A stretch of 7,055 nucleotides of DNA from Desulfobacterales bacterium (GTDB lineage: Bacteria > Desulfobacterota > Desulfobacteria > Desulfobacterales > ETH-SRB1). The first letter of the stretch is position 1. Every line of letters begins with the position of its first letter. This document shows positions 1 to 6,527 of the stretch, piece after piece. A model generated the notes under the pieces. The model ran no database searches. It was not told where the DNA came from and saw only the letters and a list, made by a program, of their open reading frames with translations. A program made the position numbers and the translations under genes. Location of the stretch: assembly GCA_030669465.1 (NCBI GenBank), contig DAOVDN010000055.1, positions 1-7,055 on the forward strand, written 5' to 3'.

Positions 1-262
1 GCCCGAGACAGATCCTGACAACATTATTTTTATCGGTAATGGATCACTGCGTGGCGCAAAAATAGGCTTTTTGACAAATCGTATCAGAAAAGACGTGGTA
101 AAAGTAATTGAGAAAACAACAAACTTTGAACTATCTGAAACCCCGTCTTATATGGACAGCTATATGGCCGCTCTATTTTTGCCGCATACGGATATGAACC
201 AGTTTCCGAAACTCAAAGCCCGCCTTGATGCCCGTAAGGGATTGTTGATGATTGATGATTGA
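1..262 (+). CDS. C-terminal end of a RACo-like (DUF4445, ASKHA-fold) corrinoid-protein activator, 5' partial
   Basis: The frame is open from base 2 and gives about 86 residues before a TGA at 260-262; the start lies outside the window. Visible motifs are IIFIGNGSLRGAKIGFL near the beginning, FELSETPSYMDSYMAALF in the middle and LFLPHTDMNQFP near the end. This order (GN-x-x-L-x-GA, then ELS...F...Y...A, then PHTD...FP) resembles the end of the DUF4445 domain in RACo-type proteins. Those are 2Fe-2S ferredoxin/ASKHA fusions that use ATP to reactivate oxidised corrinoid proteins in methyl-transfer systems. The ferredoxin and ATP-binding parts are not visible here, so activity cannot be judged. 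The last codons (LLMIDD) are read from a heptamer tandem array, so the native C-terminus may have been replaced. Another ASKHA-fold activator is possible. The family call rests on motif memory, not a search. Confidence 0.7.
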   Translation, partial: PETDPDNIIFIGNGSLRGAKIGFLTNRIRKDVVKVIEKTTNFELSETPSYMDSYMAALFLPHTDMNQFPKLKARLDARKGLLMIDD

Positions 263-334
263 TGATTGATGATTGATGATTGATGATTGATGATTGATGA
301 TTGATGATTGAAGATTGAAGATTGAAGATTGAAG
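244..334 (+). repeat. Heptamer tandem array (ATTGATG/ATTGAAG), 13 units
   Basis: Thirteen consecutive 7-bp units are visible: one degenerate GTTGATG (244-250), eight perfect ATTGATG (251-306) and four ATTGAAG (307-334). The switch from TGATG to TGAAG is clean, with no mixing, which suggests block-wise expansion of two variants. Seven is not a multiple of three, so TGA appears in every frame within 21 bp and the array stops translation from any upstream frame. It overlaps the end of the upstream gene and supplies its stop codon. Confidence 0.95.
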
Positions 335-381
335 GTATTCTATTAATTTTATAACAAAAAAACAGAGCGAAGCGATTCCAC
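335..381. other. Unique core between inverted heptamer arrays
   Basis: This is a 47-bp AT-rich stretch with a run of seven A and the segment AGAGCGAAGCGATTCCAC. It separates the direct heptamers on the left from the inverted ones on the right, giving the block 244-413 the layout array-core-inverted array. I recognise no promoter or RNA in it. It may be the conserved centre of a dispersed intergenic element, which is an inference from layout only. Confidence 0.45.
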
Positions 382-413
382 CAATCGACAATCGACAATC
401 ATCAATCATCAAT
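382..413 (-). repeat. Inverted heptamer array (CAATCGA x2, CAATCAT x2, CAAT)
   Basis: Units are CAATCGA at 382-388 and 389-395, CAATCAT at 396-402 and 403-409, then CAAT at 410-413. The CAATCAT part is the reverse complement of the left array. The segment 396-413 pairs perfectly over 18 bp with several registers of the left array, for example 293-310. Confidence 0.9.
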
Positions 414-450
414 TTTTTGTTTTGTAAGCATTAATTGACTTTAACATAGG

Positions 451-3400
451 ATGGTGGCCGAAGTTAGCACTATGACCCAAAAGGAGGAGTGTTTGGAGAT
501 AAAGTCAAAGGCTCTTGAGATAAATCTGGCCAGCTATCACGTTGATGTTACCATAGATACCAGGTATTCAATTCTGCAGGAGATTATGTCCAGGTATTAC
601 GGGCTTATGGAGGGATTGAATACATTTCTGAAAGAACTTTCGCATCCATATAAGAACCGGCAGTTTATTGTACAGGAAGCAAGGCGTTATTCCCTGGACT
701 ATTTTTATCTTCTCAAAAACCACCCAAAAGGACCTGATGCGGCTGGTATTTTTGTAAACATCTTTACCAGCGCTATTGAATCGGAATGTCCAATTGCGGT
801 CAAAACCGATGCAGCGGACAACCTTCTCCTTTTTCTGCAAAAAATCATAAAGGATTCAGGTTCTGATATCGAAAGATTCGTACCGGTGCTCAATGATTCC
901 TTTAATCATATCGTAAATTACAAAAAAGAGAATTTTTTTCTGTTTGTTAAAAGTTTCTATCAGATAAAAAGGCTGGTCGAAGCGCTTTTGAACTATTCGT
1001 CCTGGTCTGCTGTTGATTTTAAGTCTGTTAATTTGCTCTTGTTAAGATATTTTGAGCATACGTATTCTTACTGGTTGAGTGAGGAAGATCCTCAGGCCTG
1101 GTTTGAAAAAGAAGCCGGAGAAATTGATAACAGGGAAAGATTGAATAAAATTTTCAAAAAGGTATCACATAAACAGATTAAGAAATACAGCCATATGCTG
1201 GAGAGTATTGTCCAGGAGAAAAACATTGATTCTGAAGAAGTTTTAAAAAGACTTATAGAGCTGCCCGGATACAAACAGATTGTAGAGATATACCATGAAA
1301 TTCCTCAAAGGCTTCTAGAAGCAGGCTCTGAAAATGCCCGGGGCAATCAATGGAAGATTTTATTTCTTTTCCATATTATGAAGACTTCCGGGCTGTCAAT
1401 GATACACCGGGAATCTTTAAGAGATATCAACAGAACTCTTTCCTGGCTTATAGATCATGATAGTATCCAGAATATCAGGAAGCTGATCCAAAAGACATTT
1501 TCCATTTTAAAAGCGCAAACCGGTAAATTTCCTGCTACAGCTTTGAACTGTGTGCTTAATATGGGAAAGGGCGTCTACAAAACAGATGAAATTGACCTTG
1601 TCAATTTTTTTATCGATTTCGTGATAGATCTTGGCTTTCAGTCGCCAATGATAGAAGGTGTCGGAAGCGACTGGCAGATAAAAGTAAACAGAGCCCATAT
1701 TAAGAATATAAGGACATGGCTCGAGCTTATTGAACAAAACCCGAAATGGTCGACGAGGCTTCTTTCATACCTGATAATCCATCTTTCTCTGTGCGGTATT
1801 TTTATCAAAGACACCGATCTTTTCCCACGCGATATTACCAGATTCTTAAACAGCGATACAGGGCCTGTATATAATCTCGTCAAGCAGCTCGCAAGGCTAT
1901 TTCCGGTATATTTTAATGATATAGGCGCCGAAGGGAAACTAAGGGATATATCAACAAGACTTGATGACATATCCGGCAGAAAAGACGTCTTGGTCCATTT
2001 TTTACGAAAACAGAGCCACGTTGAAAGCAGTAACCTGATAATCGGTTTTATGGAAGCGGTTTTTAATTTTTGGGAAACCAGAGAAAAGAACCTTCTTGGC
2101 TCCTTTGTTCCGCCAGGCATCTATAATCAAATCGACACCAGGGGACCATACATAGATGGCATTCACAAGGCAATGGTGCAGCTTAAAGAAAAGGGGCTAT
2201 CCTTGCCGGGCGATCTTATTGCTATTGAAGAAGAGAAATTAGAGACCCTGTTTGCGGATATTTCAGGTGTTTCTGAAAGTGATCTGGAAAGGCTGAAACT
2301 GGCTGTATGTTTGTGCAAACTTTTGAACCAGAAATACAACCTTACCTTTGGCCTGAGATCAGGCATTGAAATAGACAACTATCTTGCGCGGCTCAAAATT
2401 GAAGGCTTTCCGGAGATAGACAGGCTGAAACGGGCCATGGCCGAGCCTGATTTAAAGAAAAAGCTTTTCATGCTGCTGGATTATCTTGAGCTGTTAAAAA
2501 CTATAATACTTTCTCACATATCGTATGAGACCAGGGAAGATATTTATAAAAAAAGACATTTTACCGTGGATATCCCTTCCATATATGGAAGCTACCACGA
2601 AATGAAATTTGATGCGCTCGGGCTTACTTTTCGGATAGAATCCCGGGTCAATGTTCTTTTTGAGGAACTTATCGGAACCATTGATTTCAGCATAATAACC
2701 AGAGCCTCTTTTTACCAGTTTTACGACCTGTTAACATTGTTTGACAGGGCATTGAAACTGGATGGAATTTCATCGGTTGAAATAGAGCGCCAACTCGACA
2801 TGTTAGCCCATTTGCTTGAAGTAAGAGGATTTACCTTTACTCAATACCTTGATATTTTTAAAGGATTTGCTCAAGCTGTAAAAAATATAATCAATGATTA
2901 TTTTAACAATATTCACGAACAGAACCTGACCGGAATCCTGGCTCAGATGCCTGTTGACCGGATTTTGGCGAAATACTTTCCCGGGAAAGGCACAGTCGAT
3001 CTTGAAAAGCTGGAACACAGAGTATCTGAGATCTTTTTCCGTGACAGGATAGCTCTTTCACTAGGACTTCAGCAGTTAGATCTCTTTTTAAGCCGGATAC
3101 TTAACACTCTTTTTAACCAGTCAGACAAACTCCCCAAAGACAAGCTCCATCTCCTCCTTAACTATGATCCCCAGAGAACCATGATGTCTGTGGACCGGAA
3201 AGACAGCAAGATTTTCGGTCTGATTCATCTGGGTAATAAAGGGCTTAACATACTTAAGCTGAAAAATTACGGTTTGCCTGTACCTCCTGGTTTTATCATT
3301 ACAACCGAGGTATTTCGCTGCAGAAAGATAATTGACAGTTATCCGCCTGCAGAACGGAATTTCAGAGAACAAATCGCTTATCATATATCTGTGCTTGAAA

Positions 3401-4689
3401 AACTTACAGGTAAAGTCTTCGGAGATCCGGCAAACCCCTTGCTCTTTTCTGTAAGAAGCGGGTCTGCTATTTCGCAGCCCGGAATGATGAATACTCTACT
3501 TGATGTTGGAATCAACGAGGAAATAGTTGCCGGCATTGCCGCCAGGACTGGTAATGCGTGGTTTGCCTGGGATAACTACCGCCGGTTTTTACAGTCTTAC
3601 GGCATGACATCCGGTTTGAAACGGGATGATTTTGATTTGATTATAAGTAAATTCAAACAAGAATTGAGCATCCCGTATAAAAGAAAGTTTAGCGGGGAAC
3701 ACATGAGAATGGTGGCGCTGGCTTACAAGGAGATGATAAAAGATGCTGGAATCGATATTTTGAAAAACCCCTTTGATCAACTCCACATGGCAATAAAGAG
3801 GGTCCTTGCTTCATGGGAATCATCCAAGGCAAGAGCTTACCGCAAAATTATGGGGATATCGGATGACTGGGGTACAGCAGTTACTGTTCAGGAAATGGTC
3901 TTTGGAAATATCTCACAGTCATCAGGTTCCGGAGTGTTTTTTACCCATGATCCCAGATGGTCAGGTGAGAGCTTAAGATTGTGGGGTGACTTTACCCTTG
4001 GAAATCAGGGTGAGGATGTGGTTTCAGGATTGGTTAATACCCTTCCTATTTCAATATTTCAGCAGGATATTGAAATGAGGGAGACTGATATAACCCTCGA
4101 AACCCATTTTCCTGAGATTTACACGGCCTTGAAAAGCTGGGCAAACATGTTGATCTATGAGAAGGGATGGAGTCCACAGGAGATTGAGTTTACTTTTGAG
4201 ACCCCTTCGATGAAAGATCTATATTTGCTTCAGACCAGAGATATGGCCATGAGAGAAAGAAAGAGGGTCCCGGCTTTTGATCCTGATGGAATAAGAGATG
4301 AAAAATATTTAGGACACGGTATCGGAGTAAGCGGAGGAGCGATGAGCGGAAGGGTGGTTTTCAGCCTGGATGAGATCGACAAATGGAGAAAGTCGGAGCC
4401 CGACACATCTCTTTTGCTTGTCAGGGGCGATACGGTTCCTGATGATATTCTGGAAATTTATGCGTCTGACGGTCTTCTTACAGCACGTGGAGGGCTAACC
4501 TCCCATGCAGCCGTTGTGGCCCACAGGCTTGGAAAAACATGTGTTGTTGGATGCGGGGATTTTGTCTGCAACGAAAAGGAAAAGACCTGTCTTTTTAACC
4601 AGGTGTTTTTAAAATCCGGGGATCACATAAGTATCGACGGCCGGGAGGGTTCTGTCTACCATGGTATTATGAAAATCAGAGAGAATTGA
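451..4689 (+). CDS. PPDK-related ATP-grasp/phosphohistidine protein with a large novel N-terminal region and no PEP-binding barrel
   Basis: Coordinates give the longest frame (1412 aa). The likelier start is TTG 493 (1398 aa) because of AAGGAGG at 481-487. Residues 1 to about 915 match nothing I recognise; they look mostly helical, with a conserved-looking block HFTVDIPSIYGSYHE at 703-717. Residues about 920-1265 are the PPDK ATP-grasp domain: GNKG (Lys930), LPVPPGF, SVRSG (Arg1002), PGMMNT, FAWDNYRRF, SGSGVFFT, QGEDVVSG, IEF (Glu1246) and LLQTR (Gln1261). These match the ATP-site Lys, Arg, Glu and Gln of classical PPDK. Residues about 1289-1405 are the swivelling domain with ARGGLTSHAAVVAH; His1352 is the predicted phosphohistidine. 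The protein ends right after SIDGREGSVYHG, so the C-terminal PEP/pyruvate TIM barrel of normal PPDK (about 870-900 aa) is absent. By analogy it should move phosphate from ATP to His1352; the final acceptor is unknown and could be the N-terminal region or a partner. No signal peptide is evident, so it is probably cytoplasmic. The GAPDH homologue follows after 16 bp. Confidence 0.9.
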   Translation: MVAEVSTMTQKEECLEIKSKALEINLASYHVDVTIDTRYSILQEIMSRYYGLMEGLNTFLKELSHPYKNRQFIVQEARRYSLDYFYLLKNHPKGPDAAGIFVNIFTSAIESECPIAVKTDAADNLLLFLQKIIKDSGSDIERFVPVLNDSFNHIVNYKKENFFLFVKSFYQIKRLVEALLNYSSWSAVDFKSVNLLLLRYFEHTYSYWLSEEDPQAWFEKEAGEIDNRERLNKIFKKVSHKQIKKYSHMLESIVQEKNIDSEEVLKRLIELPGYKQIVEIYHEIPQRLLEAGSENARGNQWKILFLFHIMKTSGLSMIHRESLRDINRTLSWLIDHDSIQNIRKLIQKTFSILKAQTGKFPATALNCVLNMGKGVYKTDEIDLVNFFIDFVIDLGFQSPMIEGVGSDWQIKVNRAHIKNIRTWLELIEQNPKWSTRLLSYLIIHLSLCGIFIKDTDLFPRDITRFLNSDTGPVYNLVKQLARLFPVYFNDIGAEGKLRDISTRLDDISGRKDVLVHFLRKQSHVESSNLIIGFMEAVFNFWETREKNLLGSFVPPGIYNQIDTRGPYIDGIHKAMVQLKEKGLSLPGDLIAIEEEKLETLFADISGVSESDLERLKLAVCLCKLLNQKYNLTFGLRSGIEIDNYLARLKIEGFPEIDRLKRAMAEPDLKKKLFMLLDYLELLKTIILSHISYETREDIYKKRHFTVDIPSIYGSYHEMKFDALGLTFRIESRVNVLFEELIGTIDFSIITRASFYQFYDLLTLFDRALKLDGISSVEIERQLDMLAHLLEVRGFTFTQYLDIFKGFAQAVKNIINDYFNNIHEQNLTGILAQMPVDRILAKYFPGKGTVDLEKLEHRVSEIFFRDRIALSLGLQQLDLFLSRILNTLFNQSDKLPKDKLHLLLNYDPQRTMMSVDRKDSKIFGLIHLGNKGLNILKLKNYGLPVPPGFIITTEVFRCRKIIDSYPPAERNFREQIAYHISVLEKLTGKVFGDPANPLLFSVRSGSAISQPGMMNTLLDVGINEEIVAGIAARTGNAWFAWDNYRRFLQSYGMTSGLKRDDFDLIISKFKQELSIPYKRKFSGEHMRMVALAYKEMIKDAGIDILKNPFDQLHMAIKRVLASWESSKARAYRKIMGISDDWGTAVTVQEMVFGNISQSSGSGVFFTHDPRWSGESLRLWGDFTLGNQGEDVVSGLVNTLPISIFQQDIEMRETDITLETHFPEIYTALKSWANMLIYEKGWSPQEIEFTFETPSMKDLYLLQTRDMAMRERKRVPAFDPDGIRDEKYLGHGIGVSGGAMSGRVVFSLDEIDKWRKSEPDTSLLLVRGDTVPDDILEIYASDGLLTARGGLTSHAAVVAHRLGKTCVVGCGDFVCNEKEKTCLFNQVFLKSGDHISIDGREGSVYHGIMKIREN
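481..487 (+). promoter_or_regulatory. Strong Shine-Dalgarno AAGGAGG that decides the start of the dikinase-like gene
   Basis: AAGGAGG is a full match to the anti-Shine-Dalgarno sequence. It sits five bases before an in-frame TTG at 493. It lies inside the longer reading frame that begins at ATG 451, which has only TAGG touching the start codon and no usable spacing. ATG 472 also lacks a good site. The motif therefore favours initiation at TTG 493. Confidence 0.65.
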
Positions 4690-4705
4690 TCCGGAAGGGA
4701 GGGGC

Positions 4706-5980
4706 ATGGAAAAAATTACTAAAGATGACAAGGAATTAAAGCTTGGCATAAACGGATTCGGCAGAATCGGCAAGCTTACTCTCTGGCATAATGTGGGGCG
4801 AAAATATTTTGATGAGATTGTAGTTAATTTAGGACGTAAGATCGGCAGATCCCTTGATGATATTGCACATTACGCGGAAAGGGATTCAACATACGGCTCA
4901 CTTCACGGATTCCTGCATGGTTACAGGGCTGAGCCGGTTATTAGTGATCTGGATGAAAAGAGCGGCTCAATGACAATCGATGGTATAAGAGTCAGGTTCT
5001 TAAGATCTTTCAGGAATCCGGCTGATATCGGATGGAGAGACTACGGTATAAAGCTTGTAGTCGATACCACCGGACAATTTCTTGATCCAACCCTTCCTCC
5101 GGATCATTCCAAAGGCTCTGTGCGGGGGCATTTTGAGGCAGGAGCCGAGAAGGTGATTGTTTCTGCGCCATTTAAGATCAAAGATAGAGGAACTGATTTT
5201 AGCGAGGCCATACCGGATGATAGTATAACGACTGTTATGGGTATAAACGGCAACGATTACGATCCAAGGCGTCATAAAATTATATCAAATGCATCATGCA
5301 CCACTACATGCCTTGCCCACATGATGAAACCTCTTATCAACTATTTCGGCACCCAAAAGATACTGTCAGCCTCCATGGCTACGGTTCATGCAGCTACAGG
5401 GTCACAGGAGGTTCTCGACAGGCTTCCCAGGGCAGGAAAAAAAGATCTAAGAAAAAACAGGAGCATAATGAATAACATCATCCTTACCACAACCGGTGCT
5501 GCCAGGGCGCTCAGACTTGTTATTCCGGAAATGGAACAGATCGGATTCATTGCAGAATCGGTAAGGATTCCAACCAACACAGGCTCTCTCATCATTCTTG
5601 TTCTGAATTTCCAGGAGGAATTGTCAGGCGAATCGATAAGAAGGGAATTGATAAACGATGTATACAGGCAGGCCGCATCTGATGATCCTGATGGGTATCT
5701 CCTTTATACGGAGAAGCAGAATGTTTCGGCGGATATCATAGGACTCCCTAGGGCCGCGGCTATTATTGAGGGGCACGAGACCCATACCCGTACAGCAGAT
5801 GTGACCATAGATCTAAAAAAAGCGCCTGGGTTGGAAAAGAACATTATATCTTCGTTAAAGCAGACCATTATAAAGATACCGGTGACTCAGTCCGTTATAT
5901 ACGGCTGGTACGATAATGAAATGGGAAGCTATGTTAACATATTGGGTGACAGGATTGTTTCAGTTGTCGAAAACATGTAA
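4706..5980 (+). CDS. Long, divergent glyceraldehyde-3-phosphate dehydrogenase homologue
   Basis: GAPDH oxidises glyceraldehyde 3-phosphate to 1,3-bisphosphoglycerate with NAD(P) in the cytoplasm; the reverse reaction serves gluconeogenesis. The nucleotide-binding motif GINGFGRIG lies at 14-22. NASCTTTCLAH (195-205) carries the catalytic Cys198, TVHAATG carries the catalytic base His228, TTTGAARA is at 261-268, Arg287 in RIPTNTGS fits the phosphate-site Arg, and YDNE (402-405) holds the Asn that contacts nicotinamide. At 424 aa it exceeds the usual 330-340 aa, with insertions in the N-terminal half; it resembles the longer GAPDH group that includes Pseudomonas GapB. Oddities are VVNLGRK (39-45), which lacks the Asp after beta-2 typical of NAD-specific enzymes, CTTT instead of CTTN, and His instead of Pro at 205. 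ATG 4706 has a GGAGG ribosome-binding site at 4698-4702 and lies 16 bp after the dikinase-like stop, so cotranscription is likely. Substrate use on erythrose 4-phosphate or another phosphoaldehyde cannot be excluded. Confidence 0.9.
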   Translation: MEKITKDDKELKLGINGFGRIGKLTLWHNVGRKYFDEIVVNLGRKIGRSLDDIAHYAERDSTYGSLHGFLHGYRAEPVISDLDEKSGSMTIDGIRVRFLRSFRNPADIGWRDYGIKLVVDTTGQFLDPTLPPDHSKGSVRGHFEAGAEKVIVSAPFKIKDRGTDFSEAIPDDSITTVMGINGNDYDPRRHKIISNASCTTTCLAHMMKPLINYFGTQKILSASMATVHAATGSQEVLDRLPRAGKKDLRKNRSIMNNIILTTTGAARALRLVIPEMEQIGFIAESVRIPTNTGSLIILVLNFQEELSGESIRRELINDVYRQAASDDPDGYLLYTEKQNVSADIIGLPRAAAIIEGHETHTRTADVTIDLKKAPGLEKNIISSLKQTIIKIPVTQSVIYGWYDNEMGSYVNILGDRIVSVVENM

Positions 5981-6013
5981 GCTCAAAACATGATGATCTC
6001 GTAAAAGTTCAGC

Positions 6014-6038
6014 CACTAAGTCACAAAGGCACAAAAGG
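6014..6038 (+). repeat. Degenerate 8-9-mer tandem repeat (CACTAAGT/CACAAAGG/CACAAAAGG)
   Basis: Three adjacent related units lie at 6014-6021, 6022-6029 and 6030-6038, preceded by GTTCAGC. From general familiarity, this GTTCAGCCAC...CACAAAG style of sequence recurs between genes in proteobacterial, especially deltaproteobacterial, genomes. No function is evident. Confidence 0.55.
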
Positions 6039-6076
6039 AAGCATATGATTGAGGAATTAAAAGTGACAACATCCTT

Positions 6077-6093
6077 CAATTCCTAAATTCCTA
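6077..6093 (+). repeat. 17-bp direct repeat, copy 1 (AATTCCTA x2)
   Basis: CAATTCCTAAATTCCTA holds two tandem copies of AATTCCTA. The same 17 bases recur at 6534-6550, so the pair brackets most of the palindromic material of this intergenic region. Confidence 0.85.
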
Positions 6094-6342
6094 TTTCTCA
6101 TTCGCTTAAAAAAATGGGTAAAGTTTAATTTCTCGTTCCCATGCTCCAGCGTGGGAACGCATACCATATTGGTTCCCACGCTGGAGCATGGGAACCAGGC
6201 AAGAACCGACATCAAAAAAGTGTAACCTGGCAAATGAAGAATGCCTGTGTTGTTCTTGATTTATGTTGTCATATCACATTAAGCACAATATGTTGTGGTT
6301 GGTAATTGAACAATACACAACTTTTTTAAGCGAATGATAAGT
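6093..6342. mobile_element. MITE-like element bounded by about 21-bp terminal inverted repeats
   Basis: Segment 6099-6113 (CATTCGCTTAAAAAA) is a perfect 15-bp inverted match to 6322-6336. Extending outward to 6093-6113 and 6322-6342 keeps 19 of 21 positions paired. The 250-bp interval has no coding capacity and contains the REP-like palindrome at 6135-6195. Short size, inverted ends and no gene fit a non-autonomous element, but I see no convincing target-site duplication, and no transposase in the window. Confidence 0.45.
6135..6195. repeat. REP/BIME-like palindrome with two 24-bp arms
   Basis: The arms at 6135-6158 and 6172-6195 are perfect reverse complements around a 13-base spacer (GCATACCATATTG). 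Each arm is itself nearly palindromic, with GTTCCCA at one end and TGGGAAC at the other around TCCA, so two small hairpins or one long cruciform can form. The GTTCCCA...GCGTGGGAAC motif is, to my knowledge, a widespread bacterial REP-type sequence, a class often mobilised by TnpA-REP (RAYT) transposases. Possible effects are mRNA 3'-end stabilisation or termination after the GAPDH gene. Confidence 0.85.
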
Positions 6343-6390
6343 GATAAGCAGTAATAATTTAAAATCAGACTTTTTCCGAAACCATCAATG

Positions 6391-6428
6391 CCCTCTCCCC
6401 CACGGGGGAGAGGGTTTGGGTGAGGGGG
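6391..6428. repeat. G/C-tract palindrome (CCCTCTCCCCC / GGGGGAGAGGG) with a GGGTGAGGGGG tail
   Basis: An 11-bp perfect stem (6391-6401 with 6404-6414) has a two-base centre and is followed by TTTGGGTGAGGGGG. I recognise this as a common dispersed intergenic repeat of proteobacteria. No T-run follows the stem, so it is not a standard intrinsic terminator. Its GC content contrasts sharply with the AT-rich surroundings. Confidence 0.75.
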
Positions 6429-6461
6429 AATTAAATGCCCGAACTTTTTGAGAAGTTACTC

Positions 6462-6489
6462 ATCAGCCATCAGCTAAGAGCTATCAGCC
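6462..6489 (+). repeat. Heptamer tandem repeat (ATCAGCC family), four units
   Basis: Units are ATCAGCC (6462-6468), ATCAGCT (6469-6475), AAGAGCT (6476-6482) and ATCAGCC (6483-6489). The unit length of seven is the same as in the unrelated ATTGATG array at 244-334. Confidence 0.75.
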
Positions 6490-6504
6490 CGCACCGAAGG
6501 TGCG
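6490..6504. repeat. Small hairpin CGCACC-GAA-GGTGCG
   Basis: A perfect 6-bp GC-rich stem with a three-base loop directly abuts the ATCAGCC heptamers, so the two may form one composite repeat. No T-run follows. Confidence 0.6.
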
Positions 6505-6527
6505 CTAAGTTCATAACGGTTTTAAAT

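Larger units (their letters stand above)
293..422 (+). terminator. Possible long-stem intrinsic terminator for the RACo-like gene
   Basis: The 18-base segment 396-413 is complementary to 293-310 and to earlier registers of the heptamer array, and is followed at once by TTTTTTGTTTT (412-422). A stem plus U-tract is terminator-like. However, the loop would be about 85 nt and the stem is AT-rich, both atypical. It may be a by-product of the repeat element rather than a selected terminator. Confidence 0.3.

Noticed and set aside
173..412. Two overlapping minus-strand open frames with repeated SSIINHQ-type peptides
   Set aside because: They are translations of the heptamer array; the repeated peptide is a by-product of the 7-bp unit and there is no ribosome-binding site or family match.
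244..413. CRISPR array
   Set aside because: The units are contiguous 7-mers without spacers, and no cas gene is present.
435..447. TTGACT (435-440) and TAACAT (442-447) as a sigma-70 promoter
   Set aside because: The two boxes are adjacent rather than about 17 bp apart, and no partner box sits at correct spacing from either one.
1638..2120. 160-codon minus-strand open frame inside the dikinase-like gene
   Set aside because: It lies fully antisense to a clearly coding frame, shows no recognisable motif, and similar antisense frames occur throughout the gene.
6046..6084. Short frame beginning ATGATTGAGGAATTAAAAG with AAAGGAAG upstream
   Set aside because: Only 12 codons, ending inside the AATTCCTA tandem repeat; too short and repeat-derived to support as a gene.
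6391..6414. Intrinsic terminator at the G/C palindrome
   Set aside because: The stem is strong but is followed by TTTGGGTGAGGGGG, not a U-tract, so it fits a dispersed repeat better.
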